From Aphelenchoides besseyi (Eukaryota; Nematoda; Chromadorea; Rhabditida; Aphelenchoididae), in the NCBI GenBank assembly GCA_024699855.1, contig JAMPIQ010000001.1, positions 5,208,001-5,272,000 of the forward strand: DNA of 64,000 nucleotides, in the 5' to 3' direction. This document shows positions 22,684 through 33,771 of the stretch, piece by piece. The notes beneath the pieces were generated by a model. The model saw only the letters and a list, made by a program, of their open reading frames with translations. It was not told the DNA's origin and searched no databases. The position numbers and the translations under genes are program-made. The stretch's first letter is position 1. Every line of letters starts with the position of its first letter.

Positions 22684-23260
22684 TTAAGCGATGATCTCGT
22701 ACTTGACGGGGTTCAAGACTTCTGGTGCGTTCAATTGGTTCACTTTGATGAGATGAGCAGGACGAGGTCCGGCAGGCTGAAACACAGAGGAATAGTTGGA
22801 ATAGAAAGAAACTTACTTGTCGTTTCAATGGGCGCCATGCGACTTTTCCTTCTTTGAATTCACGTTTTTGCTTGTCGTTCGCTTTGCAACGAGCCAAGAA
22901 TTCGGAACGAGAATGCGACGGCTTTACGTGCTCGACACGGACATTAATACGTTTTGGGATGATACGATTGCTGAAAAATAAACGGCAAGATAAATGGTAA
23001 AGAAAACTTTCAACTCACCGAACACGTTTGTTCACGATCACTCCCAACGCGTGTTGAGTGACGTTGAAGACACGACCGGTCTTACCATGGTAGACCTTGT
23101 GCGGCATACCTTTGTGGAAAGCACCATTGCCCTTGATGGTCACGATATCACCGCGTTTGTAGGTGCGGTAGAAAGTGGAAAGCGGCTCCACTCCACGTTT
23201 GCGGAAGTCCCGCGCGAACATGTAACGTGTACCGCGACGATAACCATTTGGGTTCACCAT
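22684..23260 (-). CDS. rpl-21: 60S ribosomal protein eL21 (RPL21)
   Basis: Large-subunit ribosomal protein. ATG 23260 starts [19 protein letters not shown], a full match to the conserved eL21 N-terminus. It is followed by [20 protein letters not shown] and [13 protein letters not shown]. Two introns (about 22972-23017 and 22779-22823) lead to exons with [17 protein letters not shown] and the C-terminus ...[10 protein letters not shown]. Stop TAA 22684-22686 with an AATAAA just beyond. Length is about 160 residues, as in other animals. Confidence 0.95.
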
Positions 23261-23436
23261 TTTTTATGTTCCTGAAAATGAATATGAATAACAAAATCGA
23301 AGAGAGAAGCACGAGATGTGAAGATAGCAATAGGCTCGTATGAGACGAGTGGATTTGAATGGCCTTCTTGGAATGATCAATTTTTATTTACACGTGTATA
23401 GTGAAATTGAGAATCAAGAAGTGAGAGTTCTGGAGT

Positions 23437-23775
23437 TTATTTCTCGAATCGCCATTCTTGACGACAAAGTGGACAAGCTGGTTTGGAGTGGGAGCCCTGC
23501 GAGTTTGTCCATTTGTAGATGCAGTGCATATGAAAGGCGTGACTGCACGTTCCAACAACAATCGGGCACTCGTCTCCGGGCATTCGACAGTCGACACAAC
23601 ATCCTTCGAATGGTGAATGGCAAATTCCGCACTTATCCTCTCGAGATTCCTGCCACTTCCATTCGCCGGTCAACTGCACTTGTTTGATGGTGATTCGGAG
23701 GTCTGTCGATGTTGGCAGCTCCACGGGCTTCACGACAATTGATCGACGTTTTCGCTTGTGAGTCGGCGAGTTCAT
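23437..23775 (-). CDS. apc-11: Anaphase-promoting complex RING subunit APC11
   Basis: RING-H2 subunit that recruits E2 enzymes to the APC/C ubiquitin ligase during mitotic exit. The diagnostic APC11 pattern is present: GEWKWQE, CGICHSPFEGCCVDCRMPG, DECPIV, CSHAFHMHCIYKW and CPLCRQEWRFEK. All zinc ligands are visible. I start at the ATG at 23775 (MNSPTHKRKR) because an acceptor-like TTCTTCAG lies about 8 nt upstream, consistent with trans-splicing. An upstream in-frame methionine at 23841 would add a hydrophobic leader, unlikely for a nuclear/cytosolic protein. The N-terminus is about 30 residues longer than in vertebrate APC11. The stop codon overlaps an AATAAA. Confidence 0.9.
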   Translation of the reverse strand: MNSPTHKRKRRSIVVKPVELPTSTDLRITIKQVQLTGEWKWQESREDKCGICHSPFEGCCVDCRMPGDECPIVVGTCSHAFHMHCIYKWTNSQGSHSKPACPLCRQEWRFEK

Positions 23776-23779
23776 CAAA

Positions 23780-24400
23780 GTCGACTGAAGAACGAAGAAG
23801 AGAGTGAGAGCGGAAACTGCAAGGAAAAAGCTGAGAAGCAAGATTTGCGAAAAAATCCAAGACGCGCAATGAAAATCAAAAGAATTTTGGTTTCAAAGAA
23901 AACGGGAATTTTCCAACAACCAGCAGGTATTTTAACCAAAATAAGAAGCCGTTGAATCTCGTTAAAAACGAAAACTCGAAGTCCCAAAGCAAAAACGAGC
24001 GAGTCGCCGAGGTGCTTCGCAGCCCCAAAGTTTTACCGTATGGACATCAGCTTCATTGGCGTTCCGACCATTCGCTTCGAGAACTCGCTTCGCTTCAAAA
24101 GCGAATTTCGCGGTCGGCTGCCGTTGAAGTTCGCTTTCGATTCGTGCGTTTGTGGGACCAGGAACTGGTCGATCCATCGGTAACTCTGAAGCTTCAAAAC
24201 TTTGTGTTCTTCTTCCGTGTATTTTTGTGCTGTGAATTGGGATCTTTCCGTTGAAATCAGCATAGTCGTTGACTCAAAATTTTTTTCGTTTGTTTTCCCG
24301 AAAGTTTGAATCAAACTTAGTCGATAGTTCGGCAACTTCAACTCCGTGATTTCGTTACGTGAAGGCAATTGATTCGTTTGGTTTCAGTGCAAGTTTGCTT
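23780..24400. other. Region between APC11 and the UQCR10-like gene; possible small minus-strand gene
   Basis: Overlapping minus-strand frames at 24033-24368 and 23962-24177 could encode a basic protein of about 70-75 residues, but they compete with each other and with a plus-strand frame. No domain or convincing splice choice was found. A TTTCAG acceptor-like site at about 24386 (+) lies just before the UQCR10 start. Confidence 0.3.
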
Positions 24401-24406
24401 GAAGTT

Positions 24407-27176
24407 ATGGGTTGGAGCGGCGTCTTCTATCGTCTCGTCGGTCGTCGTTTTTCCACCTCCTTAGTCGCCGCAAGTGTCGGAGTCTTTGGCTTGGATTTGC
24501 TCGTAAACCGTCTTCCTGATGCCTATTGGGACAATGTAAGTTCAGTTTCGATTATTCGGTTTTTGTTTCAAATTTATTTCTTGTAAACATTCGTACAACA
24601 AAAAGAGTAAGAGGCCCGTTTTCGATGATTAATGGGTTACGAATAGATTGAGCGCCATCGTAGTAAAAGTTCCAAGACCCGTTAGTCGTATTCGTCGTCT
24701 TCTTTGGATCGAAATTTGTTCGCTAACCATGCCACTTTGTTGACCACCTCTTCCTGCGCCAAATTGAAGCACATAGCGAGAAGCGCCATTCCGAACAGCA
24801 GATAAACGCTCGTGATTACCAGCTTCTCTTGCGCTTCTTTATCGTTTCCAACCGATGCGCCGGGAAATTTGTCGCCAAAACCTAGACAAACTGCCGTTTC
24901 ATTTTTCATTCTAACTCTCCTTACCGATAGTCGTCAGTGAAATGTAGCAGAAGTAGAAGCTGTCGAGGAAACTCCATTGTTCCCATAGACAGAAGAGAAT
25001 CGCGCCCGCAACAAGATAGGCGAGCATTGTGAGAAGAACCAACGAGAGTGGGACGGAGATTCGTTGCAATTGAGCCTCGACACTCTCTTTGACTTCCAAT
25101 TGATCCAAATGTGCACGAGCAGCCAAAAGCTCGTGGATGTCACTTGTGTTCGTCGGTGCGAATCCCAACGATTCCAACGAACAATCATCTCGAACTCCAA
25201 AATTTCTCCATCCCGCGCCAAGATCTAGAGAATCATTTGGATTGAAGGGTTTTACGAAGAAGCTTACACTGTCGATTTGATGAAGATCGTGCCAATTTCG
25301 CTACTAGTGAGTTCGCGCGGCGAATTTTGGCTGCTCGTCTTTTTTTGTGCCATAAAATAAGTTTGTATTTCAATCGTATAGATCGGGCATAAAGGAATCT
25401 GAAAATTGAATTGGATGAAATCGGAGTTCCGTCCAATCTACCGAAAGATTTTTGCCATCACGTCGCCGATATTCGTCAAAAACAAAAGCATCAGCGGGAT
25501 TCCGATGATGGCGAAAAGGATCGTAAGTGTTTTGCCAAAATAAGTTTTCGCCGCCGTATTTCCATACCCAATTGTTGTGATCAGTAAAAAAGAACAGTGA
25601 GTTCAGAATCAAAAAGCTTTTGCTTATCTGTTAACGAATATAGAAATGAACCTGTGAATGTCCATTGAGCAGAGATTCCATGTTCTTTGCCGTCATAACC
25701 ACGTCTTATTGCCCACATACACTTCTTTTGAAAGGCTTTGACTTGCGCATACACAGTTTTCTCCCATTGAATTCGATCCAACTTGTTGACGCGGAACGTG
25801 GCATTCCACGCGACATTCACTGCGCGACTTCTGGCCGAAGAAACTTCTTTCTGAATGTACTCCTCGTGTGGACCTTCGACTGCTCGAAAGACTACAGCAC
25901 CCAGCAACGCGTAACCAATGACCTTAACGGATTCGTGAGTAATCAAAATGCTCTTACCAATGCACACAACCCAACATGTGAAAAGAAAAAGGCGATTATT
26001 CGTTTAACCAAATTCACAACTCGCGTAACTTTCGATCTCCGATGCCTGCGACCCATTCCTTGCGATTCTAAACTAACGCCTTTAAGTGATTGCAGTTGTG
26101 GTTTGAACTGATTAACTCACGTTGATAATCGCTTCTCACATACAATCGTGGAAACAAAAGGACTCTTCACGGTCTTCTCGCTTTCTATGCCGACGATTTG
26201 GATGCCAGAAGACGCAATGCGAACGCCTCTCCGTTGGGTCGGTTTCGGCTTAGAATGCGCACAAAAACTTTCTCGTCCACCAACTTCGAGCAATCTGTTT
26301 AGTCGAGTGAAACGAAACAAACGGCCAAATCCTCTACATTCGATGGGCGCATCAGCTTTTCGGATTTCTTTCTCTCGTCTTGTGCGCAACATGACCATTT
26401 CCGGCGCCGCTTCTTCGTTTTCAAACAAAACAAATGGCTGAATTTGCGTCTCTTCAAAAGTCCTTCGGGATGATGAGAAAACACGACTGCTCGTCTTTTT
26501 TTTGATTTTCCAGTTTTACTTACTCTCGAAATGTTAACCGAAAGTAAAGAAAAAGAACATGAAGTTGGTTTATTGTCTTTCAATTCATTCGGGTACACGA
26601 GAACAAGTCTTACGTACGGGCGAAACTACTGCAACTCCATCGGTATCCGTCGTGCGAATGTGATCACGTTCACGATGCAACTTCTGAACTCGACTAGTCC
26701 ACGCGATTCGACCAATCGGCGTCTTTCCCACACTCATGAACACGTAGCAGATGCCGGATAAAACCAAAACAACGAAAATTGGAACCAAAACGCACATTAA
26801 CGTCGCGTACATAATCCATCCATCACCGTTGAATCGCATTCTAAACATCGAATTGAAATTTAAACAACCAGCTCACATCCAATGGAGTCTTGTCGATTCT
26901 CAGTTGAGTGAAGTGAAATGTGAAGCCGACTGACCAGTTCGAAAGTTAGCAATATGTTGACACGAAACTTCACAATTTGCATGTAATTTCGTTTGTTTTC
27001 AGATAAACAAAGGTAAACAATGGAAGGATGTTAAACCGATTGCTGAGGCTCGATTTGCCGAAGCCAAAGAACAAGCTCGACTTGAAGCAGCCGAAGCGGC
27101 CGAGAGCAACATGAAACACCGAGATCCTGAGCCGCAAAATCGTACTCCACTGACGGAAGCTTCCGACGACGAATAA
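24407..27176 (+). CDS. Cytochrome bc1 complex subunit 9/10 (UQCR10/QCR9) with a host intron
   Basis: Small membrane subunit of mitochondrial complex III. Exon 1 (24407-24535, 43 codons) encodes MGWSGVFYRLVGRRFSTSLV through DAYWDN. Exon 2 (27003-27176) opens INKGKQWKDVKPIAEARF, exactly where the family motif continues (DxxxDxINxGKxWKxIK). The joint is phase 0 with a GTAAGT donor and TTTTCAG acceptor. The predicted protein is 100 residues against about 63 in human, with the extra length being an Ala/Glu-rich acidic tail ending TEASDDE. The intron is 2467 nt, some fifty times the local norm, and contains two complete antisense genes (24682-26398 and 26585-26848). A trans-splice-like acceptor precedes the ATG by about 20 nt. 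Confidence 0.85.
24682..26398 (-). CDS. Two-pore-domain potassium channel (TWK/K2P)
   Basis: Potassium leak channel of the plasma membrane. In order: cytosolic N-terminus (methionines at 26398 and 26392); TM1 GLCALVIGYALLGAVVFRAVEG; an extracellular cap; pore 1 WTFTGSFLYSLT joined to VITTIGYGNT; TM2 ILFAIIGIPLMLLFLTNIGD; a basic loop; TM3 ISVPLSLVLLTMLAYLVAGAILF; pore 2 SFYFCYISLTTIGFGD; TM4 VYLLFGMALLAMCFNLAQEE; and a short tail ending KEDDEYD. Both selectivity filters (TIGYG and TIGFG) are intact. Introns are about 40-60 nt. The one at 25584-25627 begins AT and ends AC instead of GT..AG and sits inside pore 1. The gene lies wholly inside the UQCR10-like intron on the opposite strand, about 190 bp downstream of a one-TM gene, so the two could be an operon. 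Confidence 0.85.
26585..26848 (-). CDS. Small single-pass membrane protein, 87 residues
   Basis: Not recognised. ATG 26848 (MFRMRFNGDGW) is followed by one strong membrane helix (MYATLMCVLVPIFVVLVLSG) and a basic cytosolic tail. A stop at 26585 is followed within about 12 nt by AATAAA. It is intronless, nested in the UQCR10 intron and just upstream of the K2P channel on the same strand. An accessory role to the channel is a guess from position only. Confidence 0.5.
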   Translation of the reverse strand: MFRMRFNGDGWIMYATLMCVLVPIFVVLVLSGICYVFMSVGKTPIGRIAWTSRVQKLHRERDHIRTTDTDGVAVVSPVRKTCSRVPE

Positions 27177-27287
27177 CGAGAGTATATAGGACCACGAAAA
27201 CTTTATAGTTGATCTTCTATGTGTAGGACTGTGTCAATGGAATAAACGATTATTCAAAGTTCACTTTTTATTTCTACATCAAACAAA

Positions 27288-30200
27288 TCATTCACATCCC
27301 GGAACATTTCGTGGCCAATCGCAAACGGCCAGCGGCGTATTGAAAACGGTTCCCGACGGACAATCTTTCGGGATCCAATTACCGTTGGCACATTGATAGA
27401 ATTTGGCGCAGTTGTTGCGATCACGACGATAACCACTCGAATCAACGGCCTCCTAAGCCCTTGAGTATTAGGAAAGAAAGCTCATCCTTACCGTGCACTT
27501 TCCTTTTGGTGGTCCCGCATCTTTACCGCCTTTCGGTTTTTCCGGACTTTCGTCTTCTTCATCTGATGAATCAGCGGGTTTGTTGTCTGTTTCCCAGTCC
27601 TCACTGTCGTTCTCTTCGCTTTCGTCGTCACATTTTCCTTTTTTACAAGCCTTTAGCTCATCGTCGAAGATTCGCTTCTTTGGGCAAACTTCCTCAACGA
27701 AAGCTCCTTCAACACATCGCAAAAATGCGTGACAATTGTGACGATTAGCTTTCAGTTGACCTTCGTAGCATTTGGGTTGATTCTCGTAGTCACATTCGTA
27801 GTTCAAGTCACAACGTTGACGCTGAAAGAACAATCAACAACCTACAATCGAAATCTCAAACCTTCGGATTGAAGAGCGCACCGTATGAACAGATTCGCTC
27901 AATGAAAACTCCATGATCACAAACCAAGTACTTGTTACAACTAAACGGATGTTTCTTCGTTTGACCGTCGTGGCATTCGTCGCTAACTGTCTTTTCATCT
28001 TCTACAGTCACTTGACGATCATACCAAAGTGAATGGTTACTTACTGGCATGTTCACAGCTCACAGTTTTCGAACATTGTCCGTTCAAAAACGCCATTTCT
28101 TTCTTACATCGCACAACATTCCATTTGCCTTCCAAACACAAACGTGCGTAACCACATTTTGGCATCGGCTGCAATGCACCGGTCGGACATTCGGCGTTTT
28201 CTTCGTCTTTGTCTTCGCAATTTTTACCCTCAACACACTGCTGTTCGACTTCGTTGAAGTGCTCGTTGTATGGACACTGCATTTCGATGTAACGATGAGT
28301 TTTCAAGTCACATTCACGAAAACGTTGGCAATCGGTGGAAATCGGAAGTTTCGGACTTTCAGCGTCACAACAATCAGAATCCTTGCATTTCTGAAAAGCG
28401 ACTAGAAACAAACACAAATTGAAACGAACATCTTCTGGTTCTGTTGGCGGTGGTTTCAAGTCGGGCAACGATTCGGGACCACTGGGCGACAGAAGGTAGC
28501 CGCTGTTCGGTTCACACTGATCTGCAGTACACGCTTGAGTTTCCAAGCCTAAAAATTTAGTTGTGTTGGCTAGTGAGCAGTCGAACAAACTGAAAAATTT
28601 GTCATTCGGACATTGAACCATCAAGAAATGACCGGAATAGCACTTCAAGAATTTACTGCAATCATTTGTTCCAATAACCACCTAAAATAAACAGTTCGCA
28701 CAACATTGTTACATGGCTTTTTGATTGAATAAGACCCTTAAAATTCACTCACCGATCCATCTGTACATTCTGTTGGCGAAAAATTCGACTCTTCATCAGG
28801 ATTGCTGGTCTGATCGGTGTCCGAGGTTGAATGTTGTTCTTGTGAGCAATCGGGACATTGAGCTGAAAGATCGAGTTCGTGCGTTTAATGATGAATTTAC
28901 GATGAATTTTGCCACTTGGCAATTGACATGGCTTCCAGTGTAAGAATGAATCCTTGCAAACGCCGTAGCTGATACAATCTTTCGATTTGATGAACTCGTT
29001 CTCTTCGCACTTTTCTTCCGATGACTTTTCTTCTTCTTGTTCCTGAAGTACAATTTCATCGAAATGAAATTCACACACAACTCACTTGTTCACCTCGATG
29101 TTGACATTTGGGATCGAAAACACAACGATTCTTTTCGACACTAAATCGAGATTTTGATGGACAAACTGCTGATTGATAGCGACCGTTGTGACAGCGGAAA
29201 TATTCGTAACAAGAAACAACAAACGATTGACCTTCTTTGCAAGTTGCACGACATTTGTAATCGGTCGAACAGTCGCGAAGATGCGGATCGTAACCTTCGC
29301 CTTCGGGACATTCGTAATGACGCCAATGTAATGCACCATCGGTTTTTGTTTCGCATTGATAGAACTGAGACGAAGATATGAAATGAGATGCTTGCAGCTT
29401 ACTCGTGTACAATTTGCGTTGTCCGCTTTCCGTTCATCGACTTCGCAAGTAGCCGGCTGTTCGGGTGTTGATTCACACTCTTCGTGCACATGTTTCTTCG
29501 AAACGCACTTGTCATCTTTCAACACAAACTCGGGACGACATTGAAACTGAACGGACGTCAGACCACGACAGAAAATGAACTCCGGACGACAACGACCAAA
29601 CGGAATGATTCGCCATTCGAATCCTCTGAAAACAACATTAATAAACGTTCCTCATCGAACTCACCGGCAATTAAAAATGTTCGGACAATTGTCATTTGGA
29701 CGTGTGGGTCGACATTGTCCTTTTTCTCGGTCAAATAGACTATTTGGACCACAAAAGACGAATTCTTTTTCGGGCATTGCGCATGTAACAAACCTTAAAA
29801 ATTGAATTGTTATACTTTGGGACCAGTGATCCTACCAATCTTGACAGCGTTGCCAATTTGAAGTCATCGAGAGTCCCGTTGATTGTTGGACTTCCTTATT
29901 CATGTGTTCGTTGCAATGAATATGCTCCAAATGGGTTTTGATTGGTTGAAGTTGGGATTTGTGAACGAAATGACAGAACTGAGCAGCCGGAACACAACTC
30001 AGATCCTGAGCTCGTAAGGCCGATCCTTTCGGACACGCCACACTTAGAATTCCAGCCATTCCACCGCAAATCAACGCTTGTCGAGAACATTCGTTGTTGT
30101 CAGCGGCCAAATGAACGAAACCCTGTGGTGATGAAGTTCGGCAAAATCCAGTACCCTTAAACAGAAGAGGTCAGTTTTCTGTTGGATGTAAGAGAATACC

Positions 30201-30765
30201 GTAGCCAGTTTTTCGGTTGCATGATTGAGCTGATTTGACGAAGAGTCGAAACAAGTCGATTGTTCAGCTGCCGGTTTACAATCATCGTCGATAAAAACTT
30301 CACCGGTAGGACAATGTTCGAAGCGAATAGCCGTCGACTCACAAACCAAATAAGTCGGAGAGCAAGCACCAAATTGGATCTTTTGTTTTCTGAAAAAGTT
30401 CAGTTGATTTCAATGAACAAATTACCGTAAACGTCGACAATATTCGATCAAACTGCGTTGCTGAAGTGGATGACGATTGGAAATCGGTGGACTAGTTGGT
30501 TTCAAGTTTTCGTTGGGTGGCGATTCGAGAGGTGGCGGTGGCTGTTCCCCTAGAAAAAGAGGCCTTCTATTTGCTTTCAATTTGAATCTCACAATTCTGA
30601 AGGGAGATTTTCATTGCATTGATCGAACGTGAAATCTGTAACTCAGAAAGTGGTTAATTGTCCTCTGATAATGATTCTCACCTTTTGTTCGAAATCGTCG
30701 CTTGCTGCAGTCCATTGCCACAAAGCAACTGTAAGTATTAACCATCTGATATGAAAGAACAGCAT
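27288..30765 (-). CDS. Multi-domain chitin-binding (CBM14/peritrophin-A) secreted protein, CBD-1-like
   Basis: Extracellular chitin-binding protein. ATG 30765 gives a signal peptide ([18 protein letters not shown]). A short proline-rich stretch follows, then about twelve six-cysteine modules of the CBM14 type (pattern C..C.F..C..G......CP....F......C). The clearest are near 28050-28360, 27700-27830 and the last, [18 protein letters not shown] (about 27400). Acidic Asp/Glu/Ser linkers separate some modules (about 27540-27640). There are at least ten short introns. In C. elegans CBD-1, a 12-module CBM14 protein, anchors the eggshell to the oocyte surface; the similar count and spacing suggest the same role, which is inference. 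Some internal exon borders are uncertain. Confidence 0.75.
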
Positions 30766-30769
30766 CTTC

Positions 30770-31935
30770 AAGACCTAAAACAAACGTGTTCTTGTAATCA
30801 ATGTTTCTGTTAAATAACTAACTGAAGGGTTTCAGCGGAGTCGGTTAAAAGGGCCGATTGATTCCGTGATTCAACGATCGTTCCGTTCGATTTGGCCAAA
30901 TTTCAGTTTCTTCTGTATTAATGCTGTTGACTCATTTCATGATAGGTCTCGATTAATTGGTTTTGAAATCTGGTCTCAAGGCACAGATTAATTACTACAG
31001 TAAGAAAACGGCATTACCATAGAAAAGTAGGAACCTTTTTAATGAACCGCTTGTTAGTTTGTTCTTTGAACGACTTCCGGTTAAGATGCTCGCGGTACCT
31101 TGGTTACCCGGCAATGACAACTTTGCACACATTCTTTTAAAAAAGATGTTTTTTGGTTAAATGAGAAGTGAACAAGCACGTAATTTGGCTTGTTTTTGGA
31201 TTAGCAAAGTTTCTTTGGCTATCGGGTTATTCGATTGTTTTTAGGTGGGTCTTAAAGTGTAGAGCGCTTTGAAGCAAAAACCTTCATTGCTCGTCGTGGT
31301 GGTGCACACTTGCACCATATTGACGACCTCTGTCGGGAAAGTGACTGGCAGCGAAACGTGACAGGCGAAGAGAGAGAGCGGCGAAGCATCGACTCAAGCC
31401 TGACAGCCGGACTTTCGTTTTGCTTTTTCGTTTCCCTGAGCTTCATTGGCATCAGTCGATATATGAGACATGACCCAAAGGCTATCCGATAATTTATTCG
31501 TAGAGTTTTTGACCAATTTATCTCCAGGTATCGGCTTTCACCTTTGACTATTGTAATCAAGACAACAGACAATTATATTGCTTCGAAGCTGTTATTCGAA
31601 AATGGCGTCTGTAGGTGGTGCAATCGAACATAACGTCTTATTCTATGCTCCAATCCATAAAACCCGCACCTGCAACGTGGCTTCGTTCTTATACTCTGCG
31701 CGTCTTGTGTGACACATCGCTGCTCATTTGGTTGGAGGACACTGAAAGGGCCTGCTGAACGAAGATCAGTTGGCTTTCCGTTTATATTTGTGGCAAACCG
31801 CTTTCACGACTCGTTTGTAATTCCTTTTGCCGTCCTTCACACTCACTTCTCAGCGCATTCTTTTCACACAATCGATCGTGTTTGCTGTTGCCTCGTTGAT
31901 CTCCATCGTCTTTAACTGGCTAATCGTTATTTTAG
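30770..31935. other. Divergent intergenic region
   Basis: No gene is supported. A 106-residue minus-strand frame (31252-31572) lacks motifs and splice partners. The TTATTTTAG site at about 31930-31938 immediately before ATG 31942 looks like a trans-splice acceptor for the next gene. Confidence 0.4.
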
Positions 31936-31941
31936 ATCAAA

Positions 31942-32893
31942 ATGGTCAATTTGTCTGAAACAATTCAGAGACGACGACATGAACGGAAGATGGAACTTCA
32001 ACGTCAACGACGTCAACGCAAAAGAGAAGCACGAGAAGAAGCGGAACGCGAAAGATTGAACGGAAGTCGGCGCTCTTCATTGGTTTCCGCAGCCTGCTCG
32101 TCGGGTTCATCAACGAGACGCGGATCGATGGTCGAGATTAACGGTGAAATCGAAGGAGAGCGTCAAGAATGGTTGGATCGTTCGGCGCTAATCCAACGCA
32201 TTATAAAGGAAGAACAAGAGGAAATTGAATTGGAACTTCAAAACAACCAAAATGTTGATATGAACGATGTATCAATGTACAATGAAGGTACTTAAAGCTG
32301 CGAATCAATGTACTCAAGTTTTTGTTTAGTTACTATCTTGGACGTAATCAACATGAGCTCTCAGCCAACAGAGCAAAAGGATGAGTCTCGAATCCAACAA
32401 CGAACCAGTGAACGAATTCGTCAGAATGCAGAAGCAACTAATTTGCAGAAAAAAGTGGTAATTCTCGTCAATTTGATGAACTAATTGTTTATGATTTAGA
32501 TGACCGAAGAAGAGAAATTGGCCAAACACCGCGAAGTTCAACGAGATCGCCAACGTCGACATCGTGCTCGTTTGAGCGAACAAGCGAAAGCCCGTGAAAA
32601 GGACGAATCTCCTCGTTCGTTGTCTCAAGACCCGAAAATCGACGAGCAACGACAATCCAATGGACCGAATCTGCGTAAACGTGCGGCGCCGCCGGCCAAA
32701 TCAGTCGAATCGGAATGTGAAGAGTTGGCTGTTGAGGTACGTTTAAACTGCTCTAACGCTTGTGTTTTATAATTGCGCTTTGCATTCCTTTCGGCTTTCA
32801 ATTTCGGTTACACGAGTGGAGTGGCAGGTCGACGGGAGAAACAGCGCGCCGTTTGGTTTGTTGAGTCCCGGGTCTCAGTTAGCCGCTCCATAG
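31942..32893 (+). CDS. Highly charged coiled-coil protein, unknown
   Basis: Not recognised. ATG 31942 begins MVNLSETIQRRRHERKMELQ and continues as an Arg/Glu-rich helix, then a Ser-rich patch, an acidic helix (IIKEEQEEIELELQNNQ), and after two short introns another basic helix (EKLAKHREVQRDRQRRHRAR). I place the last exon after a 91-nt intron (32737-32827), giving a short tail (VDGRNSAPFGLLSPGSQLAAP) and stop TAG 32891-32893. If that splice is wrong, the gene ends in the intron shortly after 32737. Charged helices of this type occur in nuclear or cytoskeletal proteins, but nothing more can be said. Confidence 0.5.
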
Positions 32894-32899
32894 ACTTGT

Positions 32900-33765
32900 C
32901 GTCGGAACATGGCCGGAGAGGCATGAAAAGACGAGGCCATTGGCAACACGATGTTGGCCACTTGGACGTCAAACCGCGCCCACCGGTTGGGACCAACTTT
33001 CGAATGTCAATAAGCCTTCAAATGTTCAACTTGGTTCACCTGTCAACGTACTTCTCTGCTTATAACCTTTTCAATTGATGGAACACGTTTCTCTAAACCA
33101 AACCTTTTCTTCTCATTAAATCGCAAATTTTCATCTCAAACTGTGGACTTTTCATCTTAAGGCATCTTTTCCTTTGCATTGTTAGCATTAAACGTGGTGC
33201 CGCTGCATATCGCGTCATATCGTGCGGCGCGTCTTCGTCTACGGTTTCGATCGCCGCTTTCCCGCGATCTGCGCTCTTCCCATTAACAGACCCACGTCCA
33301 CAAAATAAACATTCATTCTCGTTAGGGACTTGTGAATCGGTATGGTTTGTGGAGCGGTAGTCGCGTTTTGTTTTTCCGCGGATGTCCACGCGTTTGGGTT
33401 TTTTGGTTCCTGCTACTTGGCGGTGTGTTTTTGGCCGCCAGTCCCGTGCGAATCTCCGCCACAGCTCTCATTGCCAACGGCAGCGCTCGTTTGCTTTACG
33501 CTCCGGTGCGGGCCATTTCGAAGGCCCAGCGGTTGGTCTGCTCCGCCGTTTCTTTTCTCCGCTTCTTCTCGTTTCGTTGTCACGTAGTCCCGCCGCTGTA
33601 CTTCGAGAGTCATCGCTCTTTCATTCAAGGCCATCCGCTGCTCCCAAATCGCACGACCTCGACCGCTTTGACCGGTCAATCCGCTGTTTCGCTTCGACCG
33701 CCGCTTTTCGGATTGCAAACTCCAAAACGTTTCGTTTGTTATCTCATTGCTTGCAGGAAGAGGAA
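32900..33765. other. Intergenic / 5' region of the MADF gene
   Basis: All three plus frames and one minus frame stay open over much of 33330-33770, which reflects composition (T/C-rich, few stops) rather than coding. TTGCAG at about 33751-33756 precedes the MADF start by 15 nt. Confidence 0.4.
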
Positions 33766-33771
33766 CAAACA

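Noticed and set aside
24033..24368. Minus-strand frame of about 75-110 residues upstream of APC11
   Set aside because: Competes with another frame of equal quality, lacks recognisable domain or conserved splice sites; noted only as uncertain.
25622..25627. U12-type reading of the AT-AC intron
   Set aside because: The donor ATAAGC lacks the ATATCCTT consensus of U12 introns and no TCCTTAAC branch site is visible; a U2-type AT-AC intron is more consistent.
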